Source: Glycomyces xiaoerkulensis
Lineage (GTDB): Bacteria > Actinomycetota > Actinomycetes > Mycobacteriales > Micromonosporaceae
DNA: 64,000 nucleotides
Direction of reading: 5' to 3'
Assembly: GCF_002798405.1 (NCBI RefSeq)
Contig: NZ_PGGV01000033.1
Location: 186,001 to 250,000 of the forward strand
Numbering within the stretch: position 1 is the stretch's first letter; each line of letters begins with the position of its first letter. Shown here piece by piece: positions 44,532-53,141 of the stretch. The position numbers and the translations under genes were made by a program. The notes under the pieces were generated by a model. That model did not search any database and was not told where the DNA came from. It was given only the letters and a program-made list of their open reading frames with translations.

Positions 44532-45056
44532 TCACTCGTCGCACCACTCCCAGAGGCTCGGGATGCAGAGCAGGAGATACACGAGTCCGTTCAGCGCCAA
44601 CGGGATGAATTCGGCGGCTTCCTGGAACTGGAGGTCGTAGTCGTCGAAGCCGCTGATCCGGGCCTTCACGAGCACGAGCAGGGCGACGTCGATCAGGGTG
44701 ATGAAGCCGGTCACCACGAAGGCCGTGAACAGTGCGATTCGCCGCTGCCGGATGATGCGGAAGACGATCCAGATGGATGCAGCGGCGAGCACCAGTTGGA
44801 CCACGCTGAGCGGCTGCAGCACTTGAGGGTCGACATCGGATGCGGCGGGGCCTTCGTAGTCGGCGGCCGCCTCCGATCCGGAGACCTGCAGGCCCATGAC
44901 GCCGATGAAGCCCGTGATCATCGCGTTGAATACGATCGCGAAGTTGGCGCACCGGCCGGCGACCGGCATAGCGTAGCGCGAGACCTCGTAGGCGCGCTCG
45001 ACCGGAATCGAGCCGTAGTCTCGGTTGCGGCCCGACCGTCGGTGGGGGTCGGACAT
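44532..45056 (-). CDS. Hypothetical four-helix membrane protein, last gene of the secretion-type operon
   Basis: 174 aa. A polar N-terminus (SDPHRRSGRNRDYGSIPVERAYEVSRY) precedes helices at about 38-58, 84-102, 110-132 and 150-170. No known family or catalytic motif. It follows the preceding gene by 18 bases and is followed by a strong terminator, so it is the fourth and last gene of the operon beginning at 48791. Possible roles are membrane partner or immunity protein; nothing in the sequence decides. Confidence 0.7.
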   Translation of the reverse strand: MSDPHRRSGRNRDYGSIPVERAYEVSRYAMPVAGRCANFAIVFNAMITGFIGVMGLQVSGSEAAADYEGPAASDVDPQVLQPLSVVQLVLAAASIWIVFRIIRQRRIALFTAFVVTGFITLIDVALLVLVKARISGFDDYDLQFQEAAEFIPLALNGLVYLLLCIPSLWEWCDE

Positions 45057-45074
45057 CGATGGCCCTCCTCGGTC

Positions 45075-46151
45075 CTAGGACAGCAGATCGGCGACCCGAT
45101 CGTCCCCGGTCGCCTCGTGCACCGCCGCGGCGGCGGACGGATTGCGCGACAGTGCTTCCAGCACAGCGGACATGGCGTTCGACGGATCGTCGCCGGCGAG
45201 GTCGAACGAGAGGGGCTCCTCTCCCTCGACGGTCCAGTCGCCGCCGACCGCGACGTCGAACTCGATGATCGCCGTCGCCACCGGCACCAGGAACTCCTCG
45301 TGGAAGTCCCCGTACCGCAGCAGCGGCGCCAGCACCGACCAGCCGTGCACCGTCGGTCCGACCGCGTCGATCCGCCACTCGCCGCCGTGGCGTTCGACCA
45401 GGTCCTCGGTGTGCTCGTCGTCCCGACCGAGGACCGGTGCGCCGGTGTACTTCACCATGGGCACCTCAGACGAGCCGAGTTCGATGAAGCGGCCGGTGTA
45501 CTCCTCGCCCAGGTGGTACTCCGGATCGAGGACGATCTCGGTGTAATTGCCCTCGTCGATCAGCGATGTTCGATCCGGGTTCGTCGCGTGCGCGAGACCG
45601 GTCCCGAGCAGTTCCTGCACCTCCGCAGCGAAATCGGGAGGCGAGTCGGACCCGTTGTCCGTTTCCCAGAACGCCCCGCCTTGATGCATCGTCGCACCCA
45701 GTCCCCAACCGGTGACCAGACCTTCAGGGCGAAGTTCGTCGAACCAGGCGGTTTCCAGATCGGCGGGGGCGGCCGGGAGGCCGGGACTGTTGTGGCCGGG
45801 AGCATCGATGACCTCTGTGAGGGAGAAGGGGACTCCGGCCAGGCCGGGTTTTGTGCAGGACTGCATGTCCATCAGGACATGTCGGGTTCCCTTCAGGTCG
45901 TCGGCGAGCAGGGCGGCGTCGGCAGCCGGGCCCGAACCGTACTCGGAGAGCTGGTCGGGTTCGTATTCACTCACCCGCTCGAGCACTGTCGACTCGCCGT
46001 CGTCGAACGTGCCCTGCCTGCAGAGATCGCCGTCCACCGACCCGGGCGGCCCGGTGAGGAGGTAGAGGACGACAGGGATGGCGACAAGGACCACCGCGGC
46101 AACGGCGACGGCGAGTTTCACCTTGCTGCTGAGGCCCCGAAGGAATCCCAT
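45075..46151 (-). CDS. Membrane-anchored protein related to the DUF6571-like neighbour
   Basis: 358 aa with one N-terminal membrane helix (KVKLAVAVAAVVLVAIPVVLYLLTG, about 10-34) and an extracytoplasmic rest. Its second half lines up with the middle of the 754-aa neighbour. GTGLAHATNP..LIDEGNY parallels GVSLATATDT..HVDEEWV; HGWSVLAPLLRYGDFHEEFLVPVATAI parallels YGYQLLGPALEHGEYHSDFIVPVTDHI; and PSNAMSAVLEALSRNP parallels PVNSALTALDNSP. It therefore looks like a shortened, tethered paralogue. It begins 7 bases after the stop of that neighbour. Function unknown. Confidence 0.75.
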   Translation of the reverse strand: MGFLRGLSSKVKLAVAVAAVVLVAIPVVLYLLTGPPGSVDGDLCRQGTFDDGESTVLERVSEYEPDQLSEYGSGPAADAALLADDLKGTRHVLMDMQSCTKPGLAGVPFSLTEVIDAPGHNSPGLPAAPADLETAWFDELRPEGLVTGWGLGATMHQGGAFWETDNGSDSPPDFAAEVQELLGTGLAHATNPDRTSLIDEGNYTEIVLDPEYHLGEEYTGRFIELGSSEVPMVKYTGAPVLGRDDEHTEDLVERHGGEWRIDAVGPTVHGWSVLAPLLRYGDFHEEFLVPVATAIIEFDVAVGGDWTVEGEEPLSFDLAGDDPSNAMSAVLEALSRNPSAAAAVHEATGDDRVADLLS

Positions 46152-46158
46152 GACTCCG

Positions 46159-48423
46159 CTACGCTCCGTACCCGTTCGCCACCCAGGACACGTTGTCCCA
46201 ATAGCGCTCGTAGTAGTTGTCCATCAGTACGCTCTTGTCCTCGGCAGTGAGGTTGGAGTCCTCGTCGAGGATCCCCTCGATGTGGTTGAGTGTCGTTGCA
46301 TCCCGCATCCGGTCCTCATTGGCCGAGGTCTGGTCGTTCGCGAGATCCGAGATCTGCTGCTGCGCCTCTTCGTCGGACATCCGGAAGTAATCGGCGACGA
46401 AGTCGATGCCGTATCCGGCTCCCTGTCCGATCGCCGCACCGCTGAACGGGTTGCCCGTGGCCGCACCGCCGGCGACGCTGGCGCCGTACTTCGCGCCCTC
46501 GGCGAACCGGTCGACCGCCCCGTTCTGGTCCGACTGCTCCTGATAGACGCCGTCCGCTATACCTTCCAGAGCACCGACGGTGAGTGCGCCGGTAAGTCGA
46601 CCGTGCAGCTCGAAGGACTCGTTGTAGGCGTTGCTGCTCTGGCCGTCATGGTTGTCGGCGGCGTTGGTCATCTGGTCGTACATGAGCGCCTCGCTCGCTC
46701 CCCAGACCTGCGACATACCGCCCTCGTCATGGCCGACGACCTTGAGCCACTCCCCGGCGAGTTCCTGGTCGCCGGCGATCGAGCTGAGGTCGCCCCCACT
46801 GTCGATCCACATGTCCGAATCGGGGTCGGAGGCCATCGAGCGCTGGAAGTCGTCGATGTAGGAGGCGGTGATGCCGCCGAAGTTGTCGGTCATCTCGTTC
46901 AGTCCACCGGTCGTGAACCTGTCGGGGTCGTCGGTGACGGTCTCGATGACTCTATCGGCGAGCATCGACATCTGGGGCGTCTGGTGCGGAGGGTTGTCGG
47001 GGTCGAACTCGTCGCTCGTGGAGATTCCCGTCGCCCCCGCCTCGAGCGCGTTCCCGACCAGGTTCGGATCGATGTAGTCCATGTACCTGCCGGCGTCGTC
47101 GGCCGCGTCCATCAGATAGTCCATGGGATCGTCCACGGGGTTGGCGTGCTCCAGGCCGACCCCGTCCATGTGGTCGAGACGCGTTCCGGACTCGGTGAAG
47201 AAGTCCAGGGCGGCCTCGGGACTGTTGTCGAGCGCGGTCAGTGCGGAGTTGACCGGGCTGTGGGAGAACGGTGAGCCGAGGCCCCTTTCGAGACCGGTCG
47301 TCGAGCTGTCGAAATAGGGTACGTCGCCGTTGTCCATGGCCAGGATGTGGTCGGTGACGGGGACGATGAAGTCGCTGTGGTACTCACCGTGTTCGAGGGC
47401 CGGACCGAGTAGCTGGTAGCCGTACGCGTTGCCGTCTACGGTGGCGATGTTCTCGTCACCGAAGTTCATCAGTCCGGTGACCCATTCCTCGTCCACATGT
47501 TGCGGATTGTCGGTGTCGGTGGCCGTGGCGAGGCTGACGCCCATCGCCTCGTAGAAGGCATCGACCTGCTCGGGCGTGAAATCGGACTCGTTGCCACCGT
47601 GTCCGTACACGTCGAGGGCGACGTCGGCGAGCGCTTCGGTGTACCCGTCGGGCCCGAGCTCGTTCATGAGCGTCGTGGCGAAGACGGGGTTGTCGGACCG
47701 TTCCGAGACGAGTTCGTTGAACTCGTCGAGCTCTTCAGGGCTCATTTCGCCGTCGGCACCGCCGTTGAGGAGATCCACGGCCCGGTCGGCGTAGTACTGG
47801 GCTACGTCCTCGTGCCAGTCGGAGCCGAGCGGCGGTGGCCCTTCCACATGCGCATCGCGGATCGAGTTGAGCCGCTGGGTGAAGTCGTCGTCGTGGCCGC
47901 GGGCGGATTCGATGACCTGTTGAATTCGCTCGGTGAGCGGCTGGCACTCGTCCTGCTCGATCTGCTCCTTCTTCTCCATCGCGTGGCCGAGCGCGTGGCC
48001 GCCCTCGTCTTCGGCTTTCTGCTGGGCCCAGGTCTGGATCTCCTCGATGCGCGCGTCGGAGATCTTGACCGTCCCGTCCTCCTCGATCCGGAGCTTGGCC
48101 TCCAGCACCTCGTCGATCAGGTCCTGCATGTCGTTCTTGCAGGTCTCGAACTCTTCGTGCGCATCTTCGAGGATCACCTTGATCTTCTTGGCCGCCTCGT
48201 CGATGTGATCCTGCAACTCGTTGGAGATGTTGCGCAACTGCGCCCGGCTGTCCTCACCTAGTTGGTCACCGAACGAGTCCTCGTCGATCGTCGAGGAGAC
48301 GTCGCTCTCGATGGCCTCGGCGACATCGCCCATCTGTCCGTTGTAGGTCGCCCATTTCGAGGCCGCGTCGTCGATCGCATCGAGGTCGAGCAGGCTGATC
48401 TGCTCCCAGGTCAGTTCGCTCAT
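46159..48423 (-). CDS. Large WXG100/DUF6571-like protein, probable type VII secretion substrate
   Basis: 754 aa, acidic, without a classical signal peptide. The N-terminal 200 residues are an alpha-helical, coiled-coil-rich module (LTWEQISLLDLDAIDDAASKW; long Glu/Lys helices at 60-170) like the heads of ESX-exported proteins. The middle (about 210-620) shows the DUF6571-like pattern of short helical repeats (FATTLMNELGPDGYTEALADVAL, LLGPALEHGEYHSDFIVPVTDHIL). A Gly/Ala-rich segment (GAKYGASVAGGAATGNPFSGAAIGQGAGYG) near 650 could insert in membranes. The ATG at 48423 lies 8 bases after the small upstream gene. No nuclease or other toxin motif was found at the C-terminus. Confidence 0.72.
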   Translation of the reverse strand: MSELTWEQISLLDLDAIDDAASKWATYNGQMGDVAEAIESDVSSTIDEDSFGDQLGEDSRAQLRNISNELQDHIDEAAKKIKVILEDAHEEFETCKNDMQDLIDEVLEAKLRIEEDGTVKISDARIEEIQTWAQQKAEDEGGHALGHAMEKKEQIEQDECQPLTERIQQVIESARGHDDDFTQRLNSIRDAHVEGPPPLGSDWHEDVAQYYADRAVDLLNGGADGEMSPEELDEFNELVSERSDNPVFATTLMNELGPDGYTEALADVALDVYGHGGNESDFTPEQVDAFYEAMGVSLATATDTDNPQHVDEEWVTGLMNFGDENIATVDGNAYGYQLLGPALEHGEYHSDFIVPVTDHILAMDNGDVPYFDSSTTGLERGLGSPFSHSPVNSALTALDNSPEAALDFFTESGTRLDHMDGVGLEHANPVDDPMDYLMDAADDAGRYMDYIDPNLVGNALEAGATGISTSDEFDPDNPPHQTPQMSMLADRVIETVTDDPDRFTTGGLNEMTDNFGGITASYIDDFQRSMASDPDSDMWIDSGGDLSSIAGDQELAGEWLKVVGHDEGGMSQVWGASEALMYDQMTNAADNHDGQSSNAYNESFELHGRLTGALTVGALEGIADGVYQEQSDQNGAVDRFAEGAKYGASVAGGAATGNPFSGAAIGQGAGYGIDFVADYFRMSDEEAQQQISDLANDQTSANEDRMRDATTLNHIEGILDEDSNLTAEDKSVLMDNYYERYWDNVSWVANGYGA

Positions 48424-48431
48424 CGGGATCG

Positions 48432-48791
48432 TCAGTTTCCGTAGGCGTAGTCGGTGTAGTGGTTCTGCCTCGGCTGGTCGACCAGATCCGAATATTGGTC
48501 GAACTCGGTGCCGTTGAACTCGTCGATCTCGGTCATGTCCTGCGAGTGCACGACCAGGAACTCCGCCAGATTGGTGATGAGGGTGCGGATGGGGTCGACT
48601 CGATCCTCCATCCACGCGGCGCTCGCTTCGCCGAGAGCCTCGCCCATGGAAAGGCCGTCGTCGGTCATGGTGGTGCGCGCCTCGATGGTGTCGAATGCGA
48701 GTCGGTTGTACGTGGGTTGGTAGATGTCGTCCTCGAGCTGGAACAACTCTTCCCCGGCTTTGATGAGCTGGTCCGGGACCATATCGACCAT
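48432..48791 (-). CDS. Small WXG100-like helical protein, first gene of the operon
   Basis: 119 aa, almost entirely helical: DMVPDQLIKAGEELFQLEDDIYQPTYNRL and GLSMGEALGEASAAWMEDRVDPIRTLITNLAEFLVVHSQDMTEIDEFN. Size, helical hairpin layout and its place before a large DUF6571-like protein match ESX-type WXG100 partners, although the central WxG is replaced by WME. ATG with AAGGGAG 7 bases upstream. Likely a chaperone-like partner co-exported with the large protein. Confidence 0.65.
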   Translation of the reverse strand: MVDMVPDQLIKAGEELFQLEDDIYQPTYNRLAFDTIEARTTMTDDGLSMGEALGEASAAWMEDRVDPIRTLITNLAEFLVVHSQDMTEIDEFNGTEFDQYSDLVDQPRQNHYTDYAYGN

Positions 48792-48843
48792 GAGAACGCT
48801 CCCTTGGGTGTGAGAGGTGTCTTGACGCTGAGTGGGTACAGTG

Positions 48844-48872
48844 GATCTAAGCTGACTGCATAACCGTAGCAA
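48844..48872 (-). promoter_or_regulatory. Promoter of the secretion-type operon
   Basis: On the minus strand TTGCTA (48867-48872) and TAGATC (48844-48849) are 17 bases apart, with the start expected near 48837, about 45 bases before the first ATG. Confidence 0.5.
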
Positions 48873-49117
48873 CGTGATGCAGGTTGAACGGCGTCGAGTC
48901 GGACCCGTGCCGCCGTTCAGGTCCACTTCACTCCCACCGAGTTCGATGAACTCATCGGGTACTGAGTTGACCGGAAGTGCGCAGTGACCCGTTGCGAGCC
49001 TCACCGGTATTCGTCCGGGACGATCGGGTCCGCAGCCGGTCCAGGTACCGCTGATCAGTCCGCGCGTTCAAGATGACATCGCTGTCCGCCAGAGGGAACG
49101 TCCCGGTCATGCGTCTG

Positions 49118-49143
49118 CCCCGGCCCCGATCCCGGGGCCGGGG
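49118..49143 (-). terminator. Hairpin terminator after korB
   Basis: Perfect 11-bp G+C arms (49118-49128 and 49133-49143) with a 4-base loop, starting 9 bases after the korB stop. Confidence 0.65.
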
Positions 49144-49152
49144 ACGCTCCTG

Positions 49153-50187
49153 CTAAAGCACCGTCCAGGTGTCGCCGGAGTGCATCAGGCCCCCCAGCGC
49201 CGCGGCGCGGTCGACGCCGGAGGCGGCCTCCTCCACCTGGCTGCGGACCTGCCCGTCGTAGGTGGGCTTCCGCACGCTGCGGAACACGCCGATCGGGGTG
49301 TGGTCCAGGACCGTGCCCGACAGGCGCGAGAGCGCGAACGCGTAGGCCGGGTCGTCGATATCGGACCTGTGGACCACGACGTCGGCCGGGTCGACCTCGT
49401 CGGCGGGCTTGACCTGCAGGCCGTACCCGGACTGGACCACCACCTGCTCGCCGCCCTCGGAGCCGAAGCGGATCGGCTCGCCGTCCTCCAGGCGGATCAG
49501 CGCCATGTCCCGCGTCTCGGGGGATTTGAGGACCTCGAAGGCGTCGTCGTTGAAGATGGGGCAGTTCTGGTAGATCTCCACGAACGCGCTGCCCTCGTGC
49601 TCGGCGGCCGCCCGCAGCACGTCCTTGAGGTGCGCCCGGTCGGAGTCGAGCGTGCGGGCCACGAAGGACGCCTCCGAACCCAGCGCCAGCGACAGCGGGT
49701 TGAAGGGGGCGTCCACCGAGCCCATCGGGCTGGACTTGGTGAGCTTGCCCGGCTCGGAGGTGGGGGAGTACTGGCCCTTGGTGAGCCCGTAGATCCGGTT
49801 GTTGAACAGCAGGATCTTCAGGTTCACGTTGCGGCGCAGCGCGTGGATCAGGTGGTTGCCGCCGATCGACAGCGCGTCGCCGTCGCCGGTCACCACCCAC
49901 ACCGACAGGTCCGGGCGGCTGGTGGCCAGGCCCGTCGCGATCGCGGGCGCGCGGCCGTGGATCGAGTGCATCCCGTAGGTGTTCAGGTAGTAGGGGAACC
50001 GCGAGGAGCAGCCGATGCCGGAGACGAAGGCGATCTTCTCCCGCTCCAGCCCCAGCTCGGGCAGGAACGACTGGACGGCCGCCAGGATCGCGTAGTCCCC
50101 GCAGCCGGGGCACCAGCGCACCTCCTGGTCCGATTTGAAGTCCTTGGCCTTCAGCTTGGGCGCGTCCATCTTGACGGCGTCAGCCAT
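49153..50187 (-). CDS. korB: 2-oxoglutarate:ferredoxin oxidoreductase, beta subunit
   Basis: Thiamine-diphosphate-binding half of the CoA-dependent 2-oxoglutarate:ferredoxin oxidoreductase, an alternative to 2-oxoglutarate dehydrogenase that yields reduced ferredoxin; 344 aa. The [4Fe-4S]/TPP motifs are VRWCPGCGDYAIL (about 24-36), SGIGCSSRFPYY and the TPP-binding GDGDALSIGGNHLIHALRRN. The ATG lies inside the end of korA (8-base overlap) with GGAGG upstream. A 2-oxoacid specificity other than 2-oxoglutarate cannot be excluded from sequence alone, but actinobacterial KorAB has this exact layout. Confidence 0.92.
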   Translation of the reverse strand: MADAVKMDAPKLKAKDFKSDQEVRWCPGCGDYAILAAVQSFLPELGLEREKIAFVSGIGCSSRFPYYLNTYGMHSIHGRAPAIATGLATSRPDLSVWVVTGDGDALSIGGNHLIHALRRNVNLKILLFNNRIYGLTKGQYSPTSEPGKLTKSSPMGSVDAPFNPLSLALGSEASFVARTLDSDRAHLKDVLRAAAEHEGSAFVEIYQNCPIFNDDAFEVLKSPETRDMALIRLEDGEPIRFGSEGGEQVVVQSGYGLQVKPADEVDPADVVVHRSDIDDPAYAFALSRLSGTVLDHTPIGVFRSVRKPTYDGQVRSQVEEAASGVDRAAALGGLMHSGDTWTVL

Positions 50188-52036
50188 TCTTGACGACCTC
50201 CTCGAGGGCATCCTGCAGTTCGTTCGAGGTGAACGGGAGCCCGCGCACCTTGTTGTAGCCGATCACGTCCGCGCTCGGGAAGTTGCCGCGCAGTAGCAGC
50301 GCCAACTGCCCCAGGTTCATCTCGGGGACCACGACCTTCTTGTAGGAGCCGAGTACCTCGCCGACGTTGGCGGGCATCGGGTTGAGATAGCGCAGGTGGG
50401 CGCGGGCGATGTGGATGCCGCGGTCGCGCAGGCCGCGCACGGCCGCGCCGATCGGGCCCCACGTCGAGCCCCAGCCCAGCACCAGCACCTCGGCCTCGCC
50501 GTCGGGGTCGTCGACGGCCAGGTCGGGGACGTCGATCCCGGCGATCTTGGCGGCGCGGGTGCGGACCATGTGGTCGTGGTTGGCGGGGTCGTAGGAGATG
50601 TCGCCGGTCCCGTCGGCCTTCTCGATCCCGCCGATGCGGTGCTGCAGCCCCGGCGTGCCGGGCACGGCCCACGGCCGTGCGAGCGTCTCGGGGTCGCGCT
50701 GGAAGGGCAGGAAGGTCGGCTCGCCGGAGGCGTCGGTCGCGTTCGGCTCGGTCGCGAACTCGACGCCGAGGTCGGGCAGTTCGGCCAGGTCCGGCAGCTT
50801 CCACGGCTCGGCGCCGTTGGCGATGTAGCCGTCGCTCAGCAGCATCACCGGCGTCCGGTACTGCAGCGCCATCCTGGCGGCCTCGAGCATCGTCTCGAAG
50901 CAGTCCGACGGTGACTGCGGGGCCAGGACCGCGACCGGGGCCTCGCCGTGGCGGCCGAACATGGCCATCAGCAGGTCGGCCTGCTCGGTCTTGGTCGGCA
51001 TTCCGGTGCTCGGCCCGGCGCGCTGCACGTCGATGACGATCAGGGGCAGCTCCAGCGACACGCCTAGCGAGATCGTCTCGGACTTGAGCGCGACGCCCGG
51101 CCCCGAGGAGGTGGTGATGCCCAGCGCCCCGCCCCAGGCCGCGCCCAGGGCCGCGCCCGCGGCGGCGATCTCGTCCTCGGCCTGCATCGTGGTCACGCCG
51201 AACTTCTTGTGCTTGGACAGCTCGTGCAGGACGTCGCTGGCCGGGGTGATCGGATAGGCGCCCAGGAACAGCGGCAGACCCGAGGCGACTCCGGAGGCGA
51301 GCACGCCCCAGGCGAGCGCGGTGTTGCCGGTGACGTTGCGGTAGGTGCCGGCCGGGAGCGTCGCCGGGGGGATCTCGTACTGCACCGCGAACGACTCGGC
51401 GGTCTCGCCGTAGTTCCAGCCGGCCTTGAGCGCGGCGACGTTGGCCTCGGCGATCTGCGGCTTCTTGGTGAACTTCTTGCGCAGGAACTCCTCGGTCACC
51501 TCGGTGGTGCGCGAGTACATCCACGACAGCAGACCCAGGGCGAACATGTTCTTGCTGCGCGCGGCGTCCTTCTTGCCGATCTCGTACTCCGCGAGCGCGG
51601 CGACGGTGAGGCTGGTCAACTGCACCTCGATGACCTGGTAGTCCTCGAGGGTGTGGTCTTCGAGGGGGCTGTCGTCGTAGCCGACCTTCTTGAGGTTCCG
51701 CTTGGTGAACTCGTCGGTGTTGACGATGATGATCCCGCCGGGCTTGAGGTCGCGCAGGTTCGCCTTGAGGGCGGCCGGGTTCATGGCGACCAGCACCTCG
51801 GGCTGGTCGCCGGGGGTGAGGATGTCGGAGTCGGCGAAGTGGATCTGGAAGCTCGACACACCGGGGAGGGTCCCGGCGGGGGCGCGGATCTCGGCCGGGA
51901 AGTTCGGGAGGGTGGAGAGGTCGTTGCCGAGCTTGGCCGTCTCCGCCGTGAAGCGGTCGCCGGTGAGTTGCATCCCGTCACCGGAGTCCCCTGCGAAGCG
52001 GATGACGACCCGGTCGAGCTGCCGGACGGTATTCAC
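50180..52036 (-). CDS. korA: 2-oxoglutarate:ferredoxin oxidoreductase, alpha subunit (gamma-alpha fusion)
   Basis: 618-aa fusion of the gamma domain (about 1-190: VVIRFAGDSGDGMQLTGDRF, FPAEIRAPAGTLPGVSSFQIHF) and the alpha domain (about 210-560: GNTALAWGVLASGVASGLPLFLGAYPITPASDVLHELSKH, MQAEDEIAAAGAALGAAWGGA, TSSGPGVALKSETISLGVSLELPLIVIDVQRAGPSTGMPTKTEQADL). The GTG at 52036 was chosen because GAGGAG stands 6 bases before it. It is translationally coupled to korB. Together they feed electrons to ferredoxin from the TCA cycle. Confidence 0.93.
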   Translation of the reverse strand: MNTVRQLDRVVIRFAGDSGDGMQLTGDRFTAETAKLGNDLSTLPNFPAEIRAPAGTLPGVSSFQIHFADSDILTPGDQPEVLVAMNPAALKANLRDLKPGGIIIVNTDEFTKRNLKKVGYDDSPLEDHTLEDYQVIEVQLTSLTVAALAEYEIGKKDAARSKNMFALGLLSWMYSRTTEVTEEFLRKKFTKKPQIAEANVAALKAGWNYGETAESFAVQYEIPPATLPAGTYRNVTGNTALAWGVLASGVASGLPLFLGAYPITPASDVLHELSKHKKFGVTTMQAEDEIAAAGAALGAAWGGALGITTSSGPGVALKSETISLGVSLELPLIVIDVQRAGPSTGMPTKTEQADLLMAMFGRHGEAPVAVLAPQSPSDCFETMLEAARMALQYRTPVMLLSDGYIANGAEPWKLPDLAELPDLGVEFATEPNATDASGEPTFLPFQRDPETLARPWAVPGTPGLQHRIGGIEKADGTGDISYDPANHDHMVRTRAAKIAGIDVPDLAVDDPDGEAEVLVLGWGSTWGPIGAAVRGLRDRGIHIARAHLRYLNPMPANVGEVLGSYKKVVVPEMNLGQLALLLRGNFPSADVIGYNKVRGLPFTSNELQDALEEVVKNG

Positions 52037-52262
52037 CAAGTTCTCCTCATGCGGGTTTGCGGGCACGCGCTCTCACGCGGTGTGTTCGGGATGCCGGAGC
52101 ACTGCTCCGTCATTGGGTTCTTCAATTGCGATGCTACGCGCGGAGCCTGTCCGGTTGCCAACGGCGCGTCCAGTCAGCGACGCAGGTGACACCCTTATCC
52201 GGCCCGGCTCCCAATGCGTGGGAAAGCGAAGTTCGCACGGGCCCTTCGCGGCCCGCGGAAGG

Positions 52263-53141
52263 TCAGTCCCGGGTCTCGCTGGACGGCGCCGTCTCGGTGG
52301 TCTGGGTCTCGTCGGGCTCGGGGGTCTCCGAGTCCTCGGACGGGCTCGGCTCGGTCGACGGTTCGTCGTCGATCTCGACGAAGGCCTCGCCGTCCCACTC
52401 AAAGCTCGCCGTCCAGGTCTCGGAGGCGTCGCTGAGACCCTGGAGTGTAACCACCCCGCCGTCGGTGCCCGCGATCTCTTCGAGCTCCTGTGACCCGTCG
52501 GGACGCCAGACCCACGCCAGATGCTCCAGGCCCGCCTCCGAGCCAGTGAACGCCGCGACCGCGGTCGCGTCCTGGCAGGTCAGCGCCATCACCGTGTCGG
52601 ACGCGTCGTCGCCGTCGACGTCGGCCACGACCGCCTGCTCGATCGCCCAGTCGGGCTCGCCGGTGAATTCCAGGTCCTGGTCGACCTCGAACGACCCGCC
52701 CTCGCACACCTGGGACCAGTCGTCGATGACGATCGTGAGGGTCTCGCCCTCGTCTCCGGAGCCGTCGTCCTCGTCTCCGCCCGGGGCCGGCTCGGTCTCG
52801 GGGGGCGCCGGGTCGCCCAGTTGCGTGCCCTCCGACGGGTCCTGCGAGGTGGAGCCGTTGACCACCGGGGGCGGGTCCTCCGGCTCGGTCCGCTCCGGCA
52901 TGGAGCCGAGGGTCTGCGCGACGGCGAAGCCGCCGGCGGTGACCACCGTGCAGGCGCCGGCCACCGCCGCCAGGGAGACCAGGCGCCGGCGGCGCAGCGC
53001 CGCGGGGCCGGACATGATCAGGTCGTCGACCGGGGGCGGCGGGAAGTTCGCGGCCGCCTCCTCCCGGTAGGACGCGAAGGCGGAGCGGATCGCCTCGTCG
53101 CCGGGCTCGGCGACGTGGTCGCCGTATTGGTCGGCGTTCAT
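52263..53141 (-). CDS. Membrane anti-sigma-like protein with FG-GAP-like motif
   Basis: 292 aa from an ATG with GGAGGA upstream, overlapping the sigma factor stop by one base (TGATG). A cytoplasmic N-terminus of about 60 residues (EPGDEAIRSAFASYREEAAANFPPPPVDDLIMSGPAALRRRR) precedes one membrane helix (LVSLAAVAGACTVVTAGGFAVAQ, about 62-84). A Pro/Glu/Asp linker and an extracytoplasmic domain follow, with two cysteines and a calcium-loop-like VADVDGDDASDTV. It has no zinc anti-sigma HxxxCxxC motif. Position and topology make it the partner of the ECF factor; direct binding is inferred. Confidence 0.75.
   Translation of the reverse strand: MNADQYGDHVAEPGDEAIRSAFASYREEAAANFPPPPVDDLIMSGPAALRRRRLVSLAAVAGACTVVTAGGFAVAQTLGSMPERTEPEDPPPVVNGSTSQDPSEGTQLGDPAPPETEPAPGGDEDDGSGDEGETLTIVIDDWSQVCEGGSFEVDQDLEFTGEPDWAIEQAVVADVDGDDASDTVMALTCQDATAVAAFTGSEAGLEHLAWVWRPDGSQELEEIAGTDGGVVTLQGLSDASETWTASFEWDGEAFVEIDDEPSTEPSPSEDSETPEPDETQTTETAPSSETRD

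Larger units (their letters stand above)
48792..49152. other. Intergenic region: operon promoter and korB terminator
   Basis: A good promoter for the leftward operon lies at 48844-48872 and the terminator of korB at 49118-49143. The segment 48900-49110 has no convincing gene. Confidence 0.45.
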
